NCBI RefSeq assembly: GCF_003605435.1 | Contig: NZ_QXQB01000001.1 | Span: forward strand, 806,001-870,000 | Source of the DNA: Paenibacillus pinisoli | Lineage (GTDB): Bacteria; Bacillota; Bacilli; Paenibacillales; Paenibacillaceae | DNA length: 64,000 nucleotides | Reading direction: 5' to 3' | In this document: one piece after another, positions 7,392 through 16,502 of the stretch | How positions within the stretch are numbered: the stretch's first letter is position 1 | How the letters are laid out: each line of letters begins with the position of its first letter | Made by a program: the position numbers and the translations under genes | The notes under the pieces: generated by a model | Database searches by the model: none | The model's input: the letters and a program-made list of their open reading frames with translations, nothing else | Told to the model about the DNA's origin: nothing

Positions 7392-9089
7392 TTATTTCTT
7401 CACCATCCCCGATATGAGCACCTCAGAGGTTAGCCACTTGCGGAACAACAATAGCAGTGCAAGAGGAAGCAAGCTTAGTATAGCCCCAGTCTGCATAACA
7501 GCCGGATTCAGCTCGCCGGCATCCATTCTCATTAATCCGTAGAAACGGGCCATTGGCGAATAAGCGACTATGTCGAAAGAGTATGTAATCGACGGTATAA
7601 TCGAATTCCAAAGCATGATGAAATGCAGTGCTGAAATGGCGAGCAGCGGCTTCCATATCTTAGGGATGAACAGTGTGAAAAAGGTGATAAATTCGCCCTT
7701 CCCTTCCTGTTCCGCCTGCATTTTCAAATGACCGTATTTGCTATTGAAGATGCTTTTAATAATAAACACGCCTACCACATTCGTCATCCCCACAAGGAAA
7801 TGCGGGAATATCGTATTGGTCAAGCCCAGCTGCTTGAAGAAAGCAAATTCATGAAGAGTCCCGGTCCCCAAACATAGGACGGCTATCAAGAAGATTCGAT
7901 AAATCATCCCTCCCGGCAATCTTCTGACCGTTAAGGGATAAGCCAGCGTCACTGTCATCAGTATGTTCATCCCCATCGCAACTCCGTAGATCACTAGAAA
8001 CAGAATCACATTCCCAAGGGATAGCCCTGGAACTTCTGCCGAAGCCGGATAAGAGACTCCTGCGTGAAGGAACGGGTACACAAATGCATAAAATAATACG
8101 GCCAAAATCAGAATGGCACTGACTGCTGCCGCCACATAGCCGGTAATGCCGGTGCGTCCGCTTAGCTGCTGCGCAGCAGCTGCGCTCGGACGGAACAGGT
8201 CCCCCATGAATTTCCCCCTCACCAGGAAATACGCCGCTGCAGCCAGACAGAATTGTATCAGCAATTGAATAGTCCACGCCGCCGAGGCAAGCCCCAGCTG
8301 CAAATTCATAAACCCGTTTTTGAAAATATAGTAGTCTACTGTACGCCAGCTCTCTCCAATTGAGGTGGAATTGAAAATGGCATATACCAGCTCCAAATCC
8401 GTTGTTCCTGCAACAGCAAGCTGGACCAGCGACAATGCGGCAATGGCCCTCAGTGCAGGCAAGCCATTCATCCGCCAAAATCCGGAACCTTCGCCATCGG
8501 AATGTATGCCGGCAGCTGCTTGCTTGGAGGCAATAGCAGCCAGAGCGACAATAATGGGAATTCCGCATGTTTTGATTGCCTCTGTAAGCAGCAATGCCAT
8601 TCGAGGTGTCGCAGCATCGCTATCCATAGAAGCGAAAGGGCCAAACAGCACGAGCACACCAAATCCAACCAGAACGGACGGCAGCACATAGGGTATTAAC
8701 AATCCGGTTGCAATCCAGCTCCTCCATCTTTCGGATGCAATCCTGCTTAGTGCAAGCGCCGCTCCAAAAGCGATAAGCCCCGTTAAAACAAGATAAGCAC
8801 TTTTGTACAGCAAGGTATAGATCAGCGCATTTATGAACGTAGCATCCTGGAATAACGCTTCATAATTGACAAGCCCTCCCCAGCTGCCGCCGCTGAATAC
8901 ATTGTAATGCGTAAATGAAAGATACAATCCGCGCAGCGCCGGTATCACTTTGAGAATCAGAATAAGGAAAATAGCAGGAATGACAATCAAATAATGAGGA
9001 AAATACTTTATTATTCTTCGGGAAATCGACATGCTTTCTGCATTTGTCTCTAAATGAACGGTGTTTGTGCCAGAAATACGCGGATCCAT
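7392..9089 (-). CDS. Fused carbohydrate ABC transporter permease (two MalF/MalG-type domains in one chain)
   Basis: 565 residues from the ATG at 9089 (MDPRISGT), which has GAGGAG seven bases upstream; longer starts up to 9170 lack such a site. There are two complete binding-protein-dependent permease units. The first (about residues 25-290) resembles LplB/UgpA, with an EAA-like loop near HSDGEGSGFWRMNGLPAL. The second (about 315-560) resembles YtcP/LplC, with a loop QAEQEGKGEFITFFTLFIP. Such permeases are normally two separate subunits forming a heterodimer that imports oligosaccharides. Both EAA loops are degenerate. No binding protein or ATPase gene is adjacent, so the partners must be elsewhere. 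Confidence 0.85.
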   Translation of the reverse strand: MDPRISGTNTVHLETNAESMSISRRIIKYFPHYLIVIPAIFLILILKVIPALRGLYLSFTHYNVFSGGSWGGLVNYEALFQDATFINALIYTLLYKSAYLVLTGLIAFGAALALSRIASERWRSWIATGLLIPYVLPSVLVGFGVLVLFGPFASMDSDAATPRMALLLTEAIKTCGIPIIVALAAIASKQAAAGIHSDGEGSGFWRMNGLPALRAIAALSLVQLAVAGTTDLELVYAIFNSTSIGESWRTVDYYIFKNGFMNLQLGLASAAWTIQLLIQFCLAAAAYFLVRGKFMGDLFRPSAAAAQQLSGRTGITGYVAAAVSAILILAVLFYAFVYPFLHAGVSYPASAEVPGLSLGNVILFLVIYGVAMGMNILMTVTLAYPLTVRRLPGGMIYRIFLIAVLCLGTGTLHEFAFFKQLGLTNTIFPHFLVGMTNVVGVFIIKSIFNSKYGHLKMQAEQEGKGEFITFFTLFIPKIWKPLLAISALHFIMLWNSIIPSITYSFDIVAYSPMARFYGLMRMDAGELNPAVMQTGAILSLLPLALLLLFRKWLTSEVLISGMVKK

Positions 9090-9229
9090 TTCATTACTCC
9101 TCTGTTTTGAATGTTTATTTATACTAAATAGTACCATTCCTTCATGTTCTTGAATACTTAATCTGAACAATTTTTTTGCTAATGTATTATAATAGACTTG
9201 GATAAACCAAGTACGAGGAGGATTTATGC

Positions 9230-9439
9230 GTGGAGTTCAGAATCGATCTGATTGATACAAAAGTAGAATGCTGCGAGGCATATGATATGAAATCGCTGGA
9301 GGCCCAGATCGAGAAGGCGATTGAGCTCAATAAGGCTCTTATGCTGGACGTGCATGCGGTCTCGCATCAGACAACCTTTGATCCGCGCAGCGAGAAGATG
9401 CTGTACAGCGCGATGATTCACTTCCGACTCAAGAAATAG
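9230..9439 (+). CDS. DUF2536 family protein (YrzA-like)
   Basis: 69 residues from a GTG at 9230, eight bases after AGGAGG; the ATG at 9225 is out of frame. The sequence MEFRIDLIDTKVECCEA, the central LMLDVHAVSHQ and the C-terminal LYSAMIHFRLK fit the small Bacillales DUF2536 proteins of unknown function. It has no membrane segment. A TATAAT box (9188-9193) about 36 bases upstream suggests its own promoter, and a strong terminator follows. Function cannot be inferred. Confidence 0.78.
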   Translation: MEFRIDLIDTKVECCEAYDMKSLEAQIEKAIELNKALMLDVHAVSHQTTFDPRSEKMLYSAMIHFRLKK

Positions 9440-9449
9440 GAGCGCACAA

Positions 9450-9497
9450 AAAAGAACTGTCTCCCGGGCCTGTTATGGTCTCGAGGACAGTTCTTTT
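9450..9497. terminator. Bidirectional terminator
   Basis: A perfect 12-bp stem, AAAAGAACTGTC (9450-9461) with GACAGTTCTTTT (9486-9497), sits between the convergent DUF2536 and chitinase genes and has A/T tracts on both sides. Confidence 0.88.
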
Positions 9498-9511
9498 CCT
9501 ATTTCATCCGG

Positions 9512-11812
9512 TTATTGCAGCCTCCACAAGGCTGGCACATTAGGCGGCTCCCAGCCTGTCAGCGAAGTGTGCGGCTGCAAGCAAAGATAGGTTTTGCCTG
9601 CATAAGTGACCGTATCGCCTGCCACATAGCTCTTCTGTGTCACCCAGGATGTCGGACCGGCAGTCCCCTCCGTCGTAGAGACCTGCAAGGCATTGCTGGC
9701 GGCTGACAGATTGCCCGCGGCGTCTCTGGCTTTGACCGTGAAGGTATAAGACGTATTCGGCGACAGACCGCTAATTGCAGCGGTCGTGCCCGTGACATTC
9801 ACGCTGGAAGCTCCGTAATAGACGATATATCCGGTCACGCCGACATTATCGGTAGAGGCGCCCCAGCTGAGGCTAATCGAGCTGGACGTCGCGGCTGTGC
9901 TCACCAGCCCGCTCGGCGCGGACGGCGCAACCGTGTCGCCTCCCCCTGAGCCCGGGCCGTCGCCGCATGGCCCAATCACCTTCCATGCTCCCCAGGATCC
10001 GCTTAAGTCCGGACGGTCGCCGCGCGTCCACCACTTCGCTTCATAGACCGTTCCTCCATAAGAAGCGCGCTGGCCGCCGTTATAGGCAGTGCTCGCATTC
10101 CACTCCTGAACCGTACAGACGCTGGCCTGATCGGTCGTAACGGTAAGCGGTGCGCTTGCTGCGGAAATATTAAGGGCCGCATCATAGGCCTTTACCGTGA
10201 AGGTGTACGACGTGCCTGGCGTAAGACCGCTAATCGTGGCGCTCGTCGACGGCACATTCACCGTACTTGCGCCGTAGCTGACTTCGTAGCCGATAACGCC
10301 GACGTTATCGGTGGAAGGATTCCAGGAGAGCGATACGCTTGTAGATGTCTTGCCTGTCGACTGGACATTGCCAGGTATGGTTGGCGGAGTCACATCCAGG
10401 ATCGGCGCGTCCGTCGTGACAGTTAGCGGAGAGCTAGCTGCAGACAGATTACCGGCTGCATCCCTGGCTTTGACCGTAAACGTATATGCCGTGTTCGAGA
10501 ACAGTTCTGTAATGGTAGCTGAAGTGCCCGTTACAGTCGTCTGTTTATTGCCGTAATACACGATATAGCCGGTGACGCCGCGGTCATCCGTCGACGGGCT
10601 CCAGGACAGGCTGACCGTGTTTTGCGTTTTGCCCGTCGAGATCAGATTGGCTGGAACAGTCGGCGGTGTAACATCAGGGCCTCCCCCGCCTCCGAATTGA
10701 TCCAGATAAGCCCTGTGATTGGCAGAGAACTGGAAGTTGTTGTATTTATCCCAATTGATCGACCAAGTCATCAGTCCCCGCATGCCGGGATGAGACCCGC
10801 TCCGAAGCTGGTAGGCGCCGCCGTAGGATTGGCCTTTCATCAAATAATTAAGCGCCTTCTGCACCTCGGCAACCGATGTAAAGCCGCCGCCTGCATTCGG
10901 ATTCGCCGGCAAGCCGATTACCACTTGATCCGGCCGAAGCGGCGGGAAGAAGGAATTGGCATTGCGTGCTACCGGGAAGCCGGTCAATACCATATCCGCC
11001 ATCGCCACATGGAAATCGGCATTGCCCATTGCATAATATTGATTGTCCAGCGCGGTGATCGATCCGGAATTGTAATGCTGCACCTGCAGCCAATCCAGAA
11101 TGTCACGCAGCGCGTGGATAACCGGCAGATAAGCGCCTGCGCGGTTATCGCAAGAGATGCAGCTGCCTCCATAGAATGTATAGCCGACCTGCACGAAGAA
11201 AGTCTCCGGCGCCATTGTCAGCATGAAGGCGTCTCCGTAAAAATCATGCAGCTCTCGTACAGCCGAGATCAGATTCGTAATGACAGGCGTCGTCGGGTTG
11301 CGGAAGTCGCTGTCCCCGCTGTTCAGATAAAGGGAATGCCCTTCGAAATCAATGTCGAGCCCGTTAAAGCCGTACTTCGTAATGATCGCTTTCATCGAGG
11401 ATACGAATGCGTTTCTCGCCGCAGCGGATGCCAGCTGCACCTGCCCGTTCGCTCCCCCGATGGAGATGATGACTTTCTTTCCCTGGCTCTGCAAATATTG
11501 AATGTCGGAGATGAACTCCGCATCCGTCGCATTGTAGGGCGCAAAGCCGATTGTGCCGCCTTGCGGGCCGTTCGTCGGCTCCGCAAAGGACACGTTGATC
11601 ACATCAAAGTCAGGCGAAATATCACGCAGTCTAATATTGCCGGAGCCATTGTCGAAGTTGTGCCAATACCCGACGATTATCTTTTTGTCCGCCGGGATGG
11701 AGGCGGCAGCTTTGTCAGCGCCCCAAGGCATGCCCGTCAGCACAAGCGACACCATCAGTGCAAGCAGAAGCGCGCGAATAACGACGCTGTTCATTCGAAT
11801 CGGTGCTGTCAT
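9512..11812 (-). CDS. Secreted GH18 chitinase with three FN3 and two chitin-binding domains
   Basis: 766 residues from the ATG at 11812, preceded by GGGGGGAG. A signal peptide ends near AKAAA/S (about residue 38). The GH18 catalytic domain (about 43-375) carries SIGGANG and the DxxDxDxE-type motif FNGLDIDFE, with catalytic acid E157; the first Asp of the motif is Asn150 here. Then follow two fibronectin III domains, a CBM5/12-type module (WNASTAYNGGQRASYGG), a third FN3 and a C-terminal CBM5/12 (TSWVTQKSYVAGDTVTYAGK). It should hydrolyse chitin outside the cell. It lies 15 bases after a paralogous chitinase gene, so the two form one operon. Confidence 0.95.
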   Translation of the reverse strand: MTAPIRMNSVVIRALLLALMVSLVLTGMPWGADKAAASIPADKKIIVGYWHNFDNGSGNIRLRDISPDFDVINVSFAEPTNGPQGGTIGFAPYNATDAEFISDIQYLQSQGKKVIISIGGANGQVQLASAAARNAFVSSMKAIITKYGFNGLDIDFEGHSLYLNSGDSDFRNPTTPVITNLISAVRELHDFYGDAFMLTMAPETFFVQVGYTFYGGSCISCDNRAGAYLPVIHALRDILDWLQVQHYNSGSITALDNQYYAMGNADFHVAMADMVLTGFPVARNANSFFPPLRPDQVVIGLPANPNAGGGFTSVAEVQKALNYLMKGQSYGGAYQLRSGSHPGMRGLMTWSINWDKYNNFQFSANHRAYLDQFGGGGGPDVTPPTVPANLISTGKTQNTVSLSWSPSTDDRGVTGYIVYYGNKQTTVTGTSATITELFSNTAYTFTVKARDAAGNLSAASSPLTVTTDAPILDVTPPTIPGNVQSTGKTSTSVSLSWNPSTDNVGVIGYEVSYGASTVNVPSTSATISGLTPGTSYTFTVKAYDAALNISAASAPLTVTTDQASVCTVQEWNASTAYNGGQRASYGGTVYEAKWWTRGDRPDLSGSWGAWKVIGPCGDGPGSGGGDTVAPSAPSGLVSTAATSSSISLSWGASTDNVGVTGYIVYYGASSVNVTGTTAAISGLSPNTSYTFTVKARDAAGNLSAASNALQVSTTEGTAGPTSWVTQKSYVAGDTVTYAGKTYLCLQPHTSLTGWEPPNVPALWRLQ

Positions 11813-11827
11813 AAGCTGCTCCCCCCT

Positions 11828-14362
11828 CTACACTAGCGTCCACAGCGCGGGAACATTGGTCGGTTCCCAGCCCGGAAGCGAGGTATGAGGCTGGCGGCAG
11901 CTGTACGTGCGGCCGCCGTACGTCACTTGATCGCCGATCTTATAGCTGACATTCGCCGCCCATGCCGCAGGTCCAGACGTTGTACTGGTCGTAGCCTGTA
12001 CGGATGCGTTCGAAGATTGGTTGCCCGCCGCGTCATAGGCTTTGACATTGAAGGTATACGTCGTGCCGGATGCCAGGCCGCTGATTACAGCTGTTGTGCC
12101 CGTCACATTGACGCTAGTCGAGCCGTAGCTCACAGTATAGCCTGCGACGCCTACATTGTCAGTGGACGCGCTCCACGAAAGCGATACGCTGGACCCCGTT
12201 ACTGCCGTCACTTGCAGATTGGAAGGCGTCGAAGGAGCCGCAGTATCATTCTCCGAAGGTGTTGTCCGGGTCAGGGCGTTGCTTGCCTGCGACAGGTTGC
12301 CCGCGGCATCTCTAGCCTTGACGGTGAACGTATAGATGGTATTCGGCAGCAAGCCGGTAATTGTCGCGCTTGTGCCTGTCGCATTTACGCTTGTTGTGCC
12401 GTAATAAACCGTATAGCCCGTCACGCCTACATTGTCCGTCGAAGCGCCCCAAGAAAGGCTGATGCTGGTCGCCGTAGATGCCGTCGAGACCAGGTTGGCC
12501 GGCGCTGTCGGCGGAATCGTATCGGCGCCGCCGCATGGACCGATCAGCTTCCATGCTCCCCATGATCCGCTCAGATCCGGACGGTCGCCTCTCGTCCACC
12601 ATCTCGCCTCATATTCGCTGCCACCGTAGGAGGCACGCTGTCCACCCGAATAAGCCGTGTCTGCGCTCCAAGCTTGAACGGAGCATACATTCGCCGCATC
12701 CGTCGTTACGGATAAAGCCGCGCTTGCTGCAGACACATTGCCTGCCGCATCATATGCCTTTACTGTGAAGGAATAAGCCGTGCTCGGTGTAAGCCCGCTT
12801 ATCGTAGCGCTGGTTGCGCTTGTATTCACGTTCGTTGTGCCATAGCTGACGGTATAGCCCGTCACGCCTACATTGTCCGTCGATGCATTCCAGGACAAGC
12901 TGACGCTGGTTGAGGTCTTCGCCGTCACTTGCAGATTTCCCGGCTGCGACGGAGGCGTCACATCCACAATCGGCGCATCCGTCGTTGCGGTTACGGGAGC
13001 GCTGGCTGCGGATTGATTGCCCGCCGCGTCTCTCGCCTTGACCGTGAACGTGTACGCCGTGTTTGGAGTCAAGCCGCTTATCGTAGCGCTTGTGCCGGTT
13101 ACGGACGTCTGATTCGAGCCGTAAGCCACGGTATAGCCGGTTACGCCCCGATCATCGGTCGACGCATTCCAGGACAAGCTGACGCTGGTCGAGGTTTTGC
13201 CCGTCACTTGCAGATTGGCTGGCTGCGTTGGAGGCGACGTATCGTTTCCTCCGCCGCTTCCGTATTGGTTAAGATAAGCGCGGTGGCTGCTGGAGAATTG
13301 ATAGTTGTTGTATTTGTCCCAGTTGATTGACCAGGTCATCAGGCCCTTCAGCTCCGGATAGCCCGCGGGATTGCGGAGGACATAGGAACCGCCGAACGAT
13401 TGGCCTTTGATCAGATAATCTAGCGCCTTCTGCACATTCGCAGGCGTGGTATAGCCCCCGCCCGCCGCTTGCGGAGAAGCCGGCAGACCGATCAGAATCT
13501 GGTCGGGACGGAGCGGCGGGAAGATATTGTTGGCATTGCCGGCAATTGGGAAGCCGACCAGCATCATCTCGGCCATCGCGACATGGAAGTCAGGCGTGCC
13601 TTGCGCATACGCCTTGCCGTCTGGCCCTAGCATCGTGCCGGAATTGTAATGCTGCACATGCAAGTAATCAAGATCATTGCGCAGCGCGTGTATGACCGGC
13701 AGATAAGCTCCCCATGGACCGCCGTATGTGCTTGCCCCGCCCTGGACGTATGCCGTCTCCGGCGCCATCGTCAACAGGAAGTCCGGTCCGTAGCTTGCCA
13801 ATATCTCCTTGGAACCCGCGATCAGGTTCGTAATTTTTGGCGTCGTCGGATTTCGGAAGTCGGTATCGCCGGCGCCAAGCGCGAGCGAGCTTCCCTCCAG
13901 GTCGATATCGAATCCGTCAAAGCCGTATTGATTAATAATATTCTTCATCGTAGTGACGAAGGTTTGCTTCGCCTGCGTCGTATTCAGCTCGATCGTGCCG
14001 TTGGCGCCGCCGATGGAGATAAGCACCTTTTGCCCGCGAGCCTGCAGGAATTTGACATCCGCTTGAAACTCGCTGACCGTCGCGTTGTACGGCGCAAATA
14101 CCATATTGCCCGTCTGCGCTCCGCCTGACGGCTCGGCGAAGGCGACTTGCACCACGTCGTAATCTGGCGATATATCCCGAAGCTTAATGTTGGTGGAGCC
14201 ATTATCAAAGTTGTGCCAATAGCCTACTATAATCTTGCCGCCTGATGCAGCCGCTTTTACCGGCGGCGCCCCCCATTGAAAACCAGACCATACGACAAGC
14301 AATGCAAGCGTAATAAGACAGACCCGCCCAATCGGCGACATTGTTCGCGAATAACGAAGCAT
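11828..14362 (-). CDS. Secreted GH18 chitinase with four FN3 and two chitin-binding domains
   Basis: 844 residues, first gene of the chitinase pair. A signal peptide (about residues 1-38, ending VKAAA) precedes a GH18 domain with SIGGANG and the canonical FDGFDIDLE motif (D149, D152, D154, E156). Two FN3 domains, a CBM5/12 module (WSADTAYSGGQRASYGG), two more FN3 domains and a terminal CBM5/12 (YKIGDQVTYGGRTYSCRQ) follow. It differs from its neighbour mainly by one extra FN3 repeat and the intact first Asp. The ATG at 14362 has GGGAG about nine bases upstream. A catabolite-responsive site overlaps the promoter. Confidence 0.95.
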   Translation of the reverse strand: MLRYSRTMSPIGRVCLITLALLVVWSGFQWGAPPVKAAASGGKIIVGYWHNFDNGSTNIKLRDISPDYDVVQVAFAEPSGGAQTGNMVFAPYNATVSEFQADVKFLQARGQKVLISIGGANGTIELNTTQAKQTFVTTMKNIINQYGFDGFDIDLEGSSLALGAGDTDFRNPTTPKITNLIAGSKEILASYGPDFLLTMAPETAYVQGGASTYGGPWGAYLPVIHALRNDLDYLHVQHYNSGTMLGPDGKAYAQGTPDFHVAMAEMMLVGFPIAGNANNIFPPLRPDQILIGLPASPQAAGGGYTTPANVQKALDYLIKGQSFGGSYVLRNPAGYPELKGLMTWSINWDKYNNYQFSSSHRAYLNQYGSGGGNDTSPPTQPANLQVTGKTSTSVSLSWNASTDDRGVTGYTVAYGSNQTSVTGTSATISGLTPNTAYTFTVKARDAAGNQSAASAPVTATTDAPIVDVTPPSQPGNLQVTAKTSTSVSLSWNASTDNVGVTGYTVSYGTTNVNTSATSATISGLTPSTAYSFTVKAYDAAGNVSAASAALSVTTDAANVCSVQAWSADTAYSGGQRASYGGSEYEARWWTRGDRPDLSGSWGAWKLIGPCGGADTIPPTAPANLVSTASTATSISLSWGASTDNVGVTGYTVYYGTTSVNATGTSATITGLLPNTIYTFTVKARDAAGNLSQASNALTRTTPSENDTAAPSTPSNLQVTAVTGSSVSLSWSASTDNVGVAGYTVSYGSTSVNVTGTTAVISGLASGTTYTFNVKAYDAAGNQSSNASVQATTSTTSGPAAWAANVSYKIGDQVTYGGRTYSCRQPHTSLPGWEPTNVPALWTLV

Positions 14363-14385
14363 AATTGCTAATCTCCCTTCGAATT

Positions 14386-14423
14386 TGAATACAAGATTGA
14401 AAACTTTAATGTAAGCGATTACA
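14386..14423 (-). promoter_or_regulatory. Chitinase promoter overlapped by a catabolite-responsive element (cre)
   Basis: On the minus strand TTACAT (14409-14414), a 17-base spacer and TATTCA (14386-14391) precede the chitinase start. The near-palindrome TGTAAGCGATTACA (14410-14423) fits the CcpA cre consensus and covers the -35 box. This predicts glucose repression of both chitinases. Confidence 0.7.
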
Positions 14424-14854
14424 TTAGGTGAACTGCCGAAATAGAGCCCCCTTTCTATAAACGGAACTAGAATGATAGCCTTGCTTCTCTTGCATGGGAC
14501 TTACGGCTTGCTGGAATGGCTGACAACCTGAAAAAGAAGAGTTAATGACGCGGAAAACAGGAAGAATGTTGGAATGGATAGAGAAGATACCTATATTTTG
14601 CAGCGGAGCAGGCCTTGTTGGAAAGGAGATAATCCTATAGTGATAGGGGAAATATCTATGGTTCATAGGACATTCGAGTTAATAGTCCGCTAGACAGACG
14701 ACAATTTCAGCGCTTGTATCTTAATGGCAGATGCTGTCTGATGGTGTTTTCGGCGACAAGACAGGGATCGGGAAACCATTACAGAGTAAAAAATGTAACT
14801 TATTTACTTTCCATTACGTTTATTATCTTAAGTACTTTCAAAGGGAGGCGGCTT
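14424..14854. other. Gene-free stretch
   Basis: No convincing gene is seen. Reading frames here lack ribosome binding sites and look unlike proteins. It contains the upstream side of the chitinase promoter and, near 14731-14768, a CTGTCT/AGACAG stem with a 20-base-range loop that I could not match to a known riboswitch. The end (14830-14850) holds the GGGAGG site of the next gene. Confidence 0.5.
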
Positions 14855-15448
14855 ATGTTGAAAAAAAGAATAGCGCTTGCTTCATGCATACTCGTTGCCG
14901 TGATCGCAATTACCGTCGTTGCTCTTGTCCTTCCAGCCAAGGAATCCGAGCCGGTATTGGCCAAGGGAGCAGGCGTCGAGGTGACGGTGAAGCGATTCAT
15001 GGATGCGAAGCAGAACCTGGAGCTGGCTCACAACATGTTGGATGTCGAGCCGGAATATCCCACTGACCAGGATCTGCTGGACGGTATTCTGACAAGCGAA
15101 CTCCTTTATTCTTACGCCAAGAAAAAGGGAATGTCCGTATCGGACGAGGAATTGAGTCAATACATTAACGAGCAGAGAGCTGTGCTGGAAGACACCGAGC
15201 AAGCTGACATGGCTGCGTTGATGAAAGAACGAATTCGCCTGACAGGAATGGATGAAGAGTCGTTCTGGCAAGACCAAGCAACGCTGGACGGCTACAGATA
15301 TTTCATCATCATTGGCAAACTGCCGGAGCTGTTGGTGAAAGAAGGAGTCATTCAAAGCTCCTATGAATTTGCCCCTTTCCGAGAGAAGCTTCTTGAGGAA
15401 AATGCGGCGTCCATAAAGGTCAACTGGGATATGCTGGAGAAATCTTAA
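14855..15448 (+). CDS. Membrane-anchored SurA N-terminal-like protein
   Basis: 197 residues from the ATG at 14855, which follows GGGAGG by six bases; upstream in-frame starts are unsupported. Residues about 5-27 are one hydrophobic helix. The rest is helical and acidic and resembles the SurA/PrsA N-terminal chaperone domain (DQDLLDGILTSELLYSYAKK, GMSVSDEELSQYINEQR). No rotamase domain follows, so any foldase activity is unlikely. An extracytoplasmic chaperone or sensor role is inference. It is followed after 35 bases by a lipoprotein gene on the same strand, a probable two-gene operon. Confidence 0.7.
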   Translation: MLKKRIALASCILVAVIAITVVALVLPAKESEPVLAKGAGVEVTVKRFMDAKQNLELAHNMLDVEPEYPTDQDLLDGILTSELLYSYAKKKGMSVSDEELSQYINEQRAVLEDTEQADMAALMKERIRLTGMDEESFWQDQATLDGYRYFIIIGKLPELLVKEGVIQSSYEFAPFREKLLEENAASIKVNWDMLEKS

Positions 15449-15483
15449 TCCTAATAATAAGCACGAAATGCTGAGGGGATCAC

Positions 15484-16452
15484 ATGAAGCTAGTATGGGT
15501 TGTCATGCTATCGTTATTATTAACCGGCTGCACGATTTGGGGCGGGGATAAGGAAGCCAGGCAATCCCGGCTTCCATCTGCAGAATCCGATGCGGATAAT
15601 GCATTAACACTCAGTCCGGCCATTGCTGCTGCATCCAAGCCTTTCAATATTGAACAAGCCATTTATCTGGGTGGAAGCGACCATGGCGACATCTATGAGG
15701 CGTTCGGTCACCTCTATGCCGTCGGCGCCGATCAGCAAGCCGTTGAGATCGGCGATCCCACTGTGGCGAAGCGAGGTGCCAAGCTGTCGAGGAGCGGCTC
15801 CGTGCTCGTCTATCAATTTATCGATATAGCCAATATGAGCAGTCCGCTGACCTTAGCCCTTCATGCAATCGATACCGGCAAGGTGACGGTGCTGGATACG
15901 GCCTCCCATTCGCCAGCCATCGGCGATTACCTCTGGGCAGGCGATCAAGTGCTCATTCTGGTTGCCGAGAACTCCCGCGCTCCGGGATTTGCCATGTACA
16001 GCGGCAGCACCGGCGAGCGTACGAGAACAGGTCAAGTATTCCAGCGGCTGTCGGAGGGGGGCGGCCAGAGCTCCTTCCTGCTTCAGTTTGATCCGCCTGA
16101 GGAACTTCTATCGATTTCCAGCAGGGATTATCCCATTACAATCTCTGTGTTGACATCCAATGGTGCGCTGCATAACTTGCTCGAAACGTCTTTTTATGAG
16201 ACGCAATTCCTGGATGTCCGCTTGTCGGAAGACCGTTCAGCGATCGCTGTATGGACGCATCTCGTCCCGGACAATTCCTCTCAGCTCTTGCTTGCCGCTC
16301 TAGACCCTTCCACATGGAAGACCGGCGAATGGCAAACGTACAGTACAGCGCCTAAGAAGGAGGGCTTCATCCGCTTCCATACTGACCGCCAAATCGTGCT
16401 GCTAAGCAACGAACAAAGCTTCCGTATCCCCGCTATGACGGAATCGCCATAG
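15484..16452 (+). CDS. Lipoprotein of unknown function
   Basis: 322 residues starting at the ATG at 15484 behind GAGGGG. A short signal peptide ends in the lipobox LLTGC, with the acylated Cys at position 16. The mature part is rich in beta strands with recurring short motifs (GSVLVYQFIDIA, GDYLWAGDQVLILVAE, LSEDRSAIAVW), which suggests a beta-propeller-like fold. No catalytic motif is recognised. It probably shares a transcript with the SurA-N-like gene upstream. A large tandem repeat array follows its stop. Confidence 0.7.
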   Translation: MKLVWVVMLSLLLTGCTIWGGDKEARQSRLPSAESDADNALTLSPAIAAASKPFNIEQAIYLGGSDHGDIYEAFGHLYAVGADQQAVEIGDPTVAKRGAKLSRSGSVLVYQFIDIANMSSPLTLALHAIDTGKVTVLDTASHSPAIGDYLWAGDQVLILVAENSRAPGFAMYSGSTGERTRTGQVFQRLSEGGGQSSFLLQFDPPEELLSISSRDYPITISVLTSNGALHNLLETSFYETQFLDVRLSEDRSAIAVWTHLVPDNSSQLLLAALDPSTWKTGEWQTYSTAPKKEGFIRFHTDRQIVLLSNEQSFRIPAMTESP

Positions 16453-16502
16453 CGGCATTACGAAATTTTTGACTGCGTCACACTGCTATGTCCGTTCAGT
16501 AT

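Noticed and set aside
10622..11836. Long plus-strand frame opposite the chitinase gene (404 codons)
   Set aside because: It is Arg/His/Ile-rich, has no ribosome site and is antisense to a well-defined GH18 gene.
14731..14800. Riboswitch (c-di-GMP-like) before the SurA-N-like gene
   Set aside because: A short stem is present, but the conserved core bases of known classes are missing.
14855..14920. Lipobox LASC in the SurA-N-like protein
   Set aside because: The Cys falls at residue 11, before the hydrophobic stretch, so it is not a lipoprotein signal; a membrane anchor is more likely.
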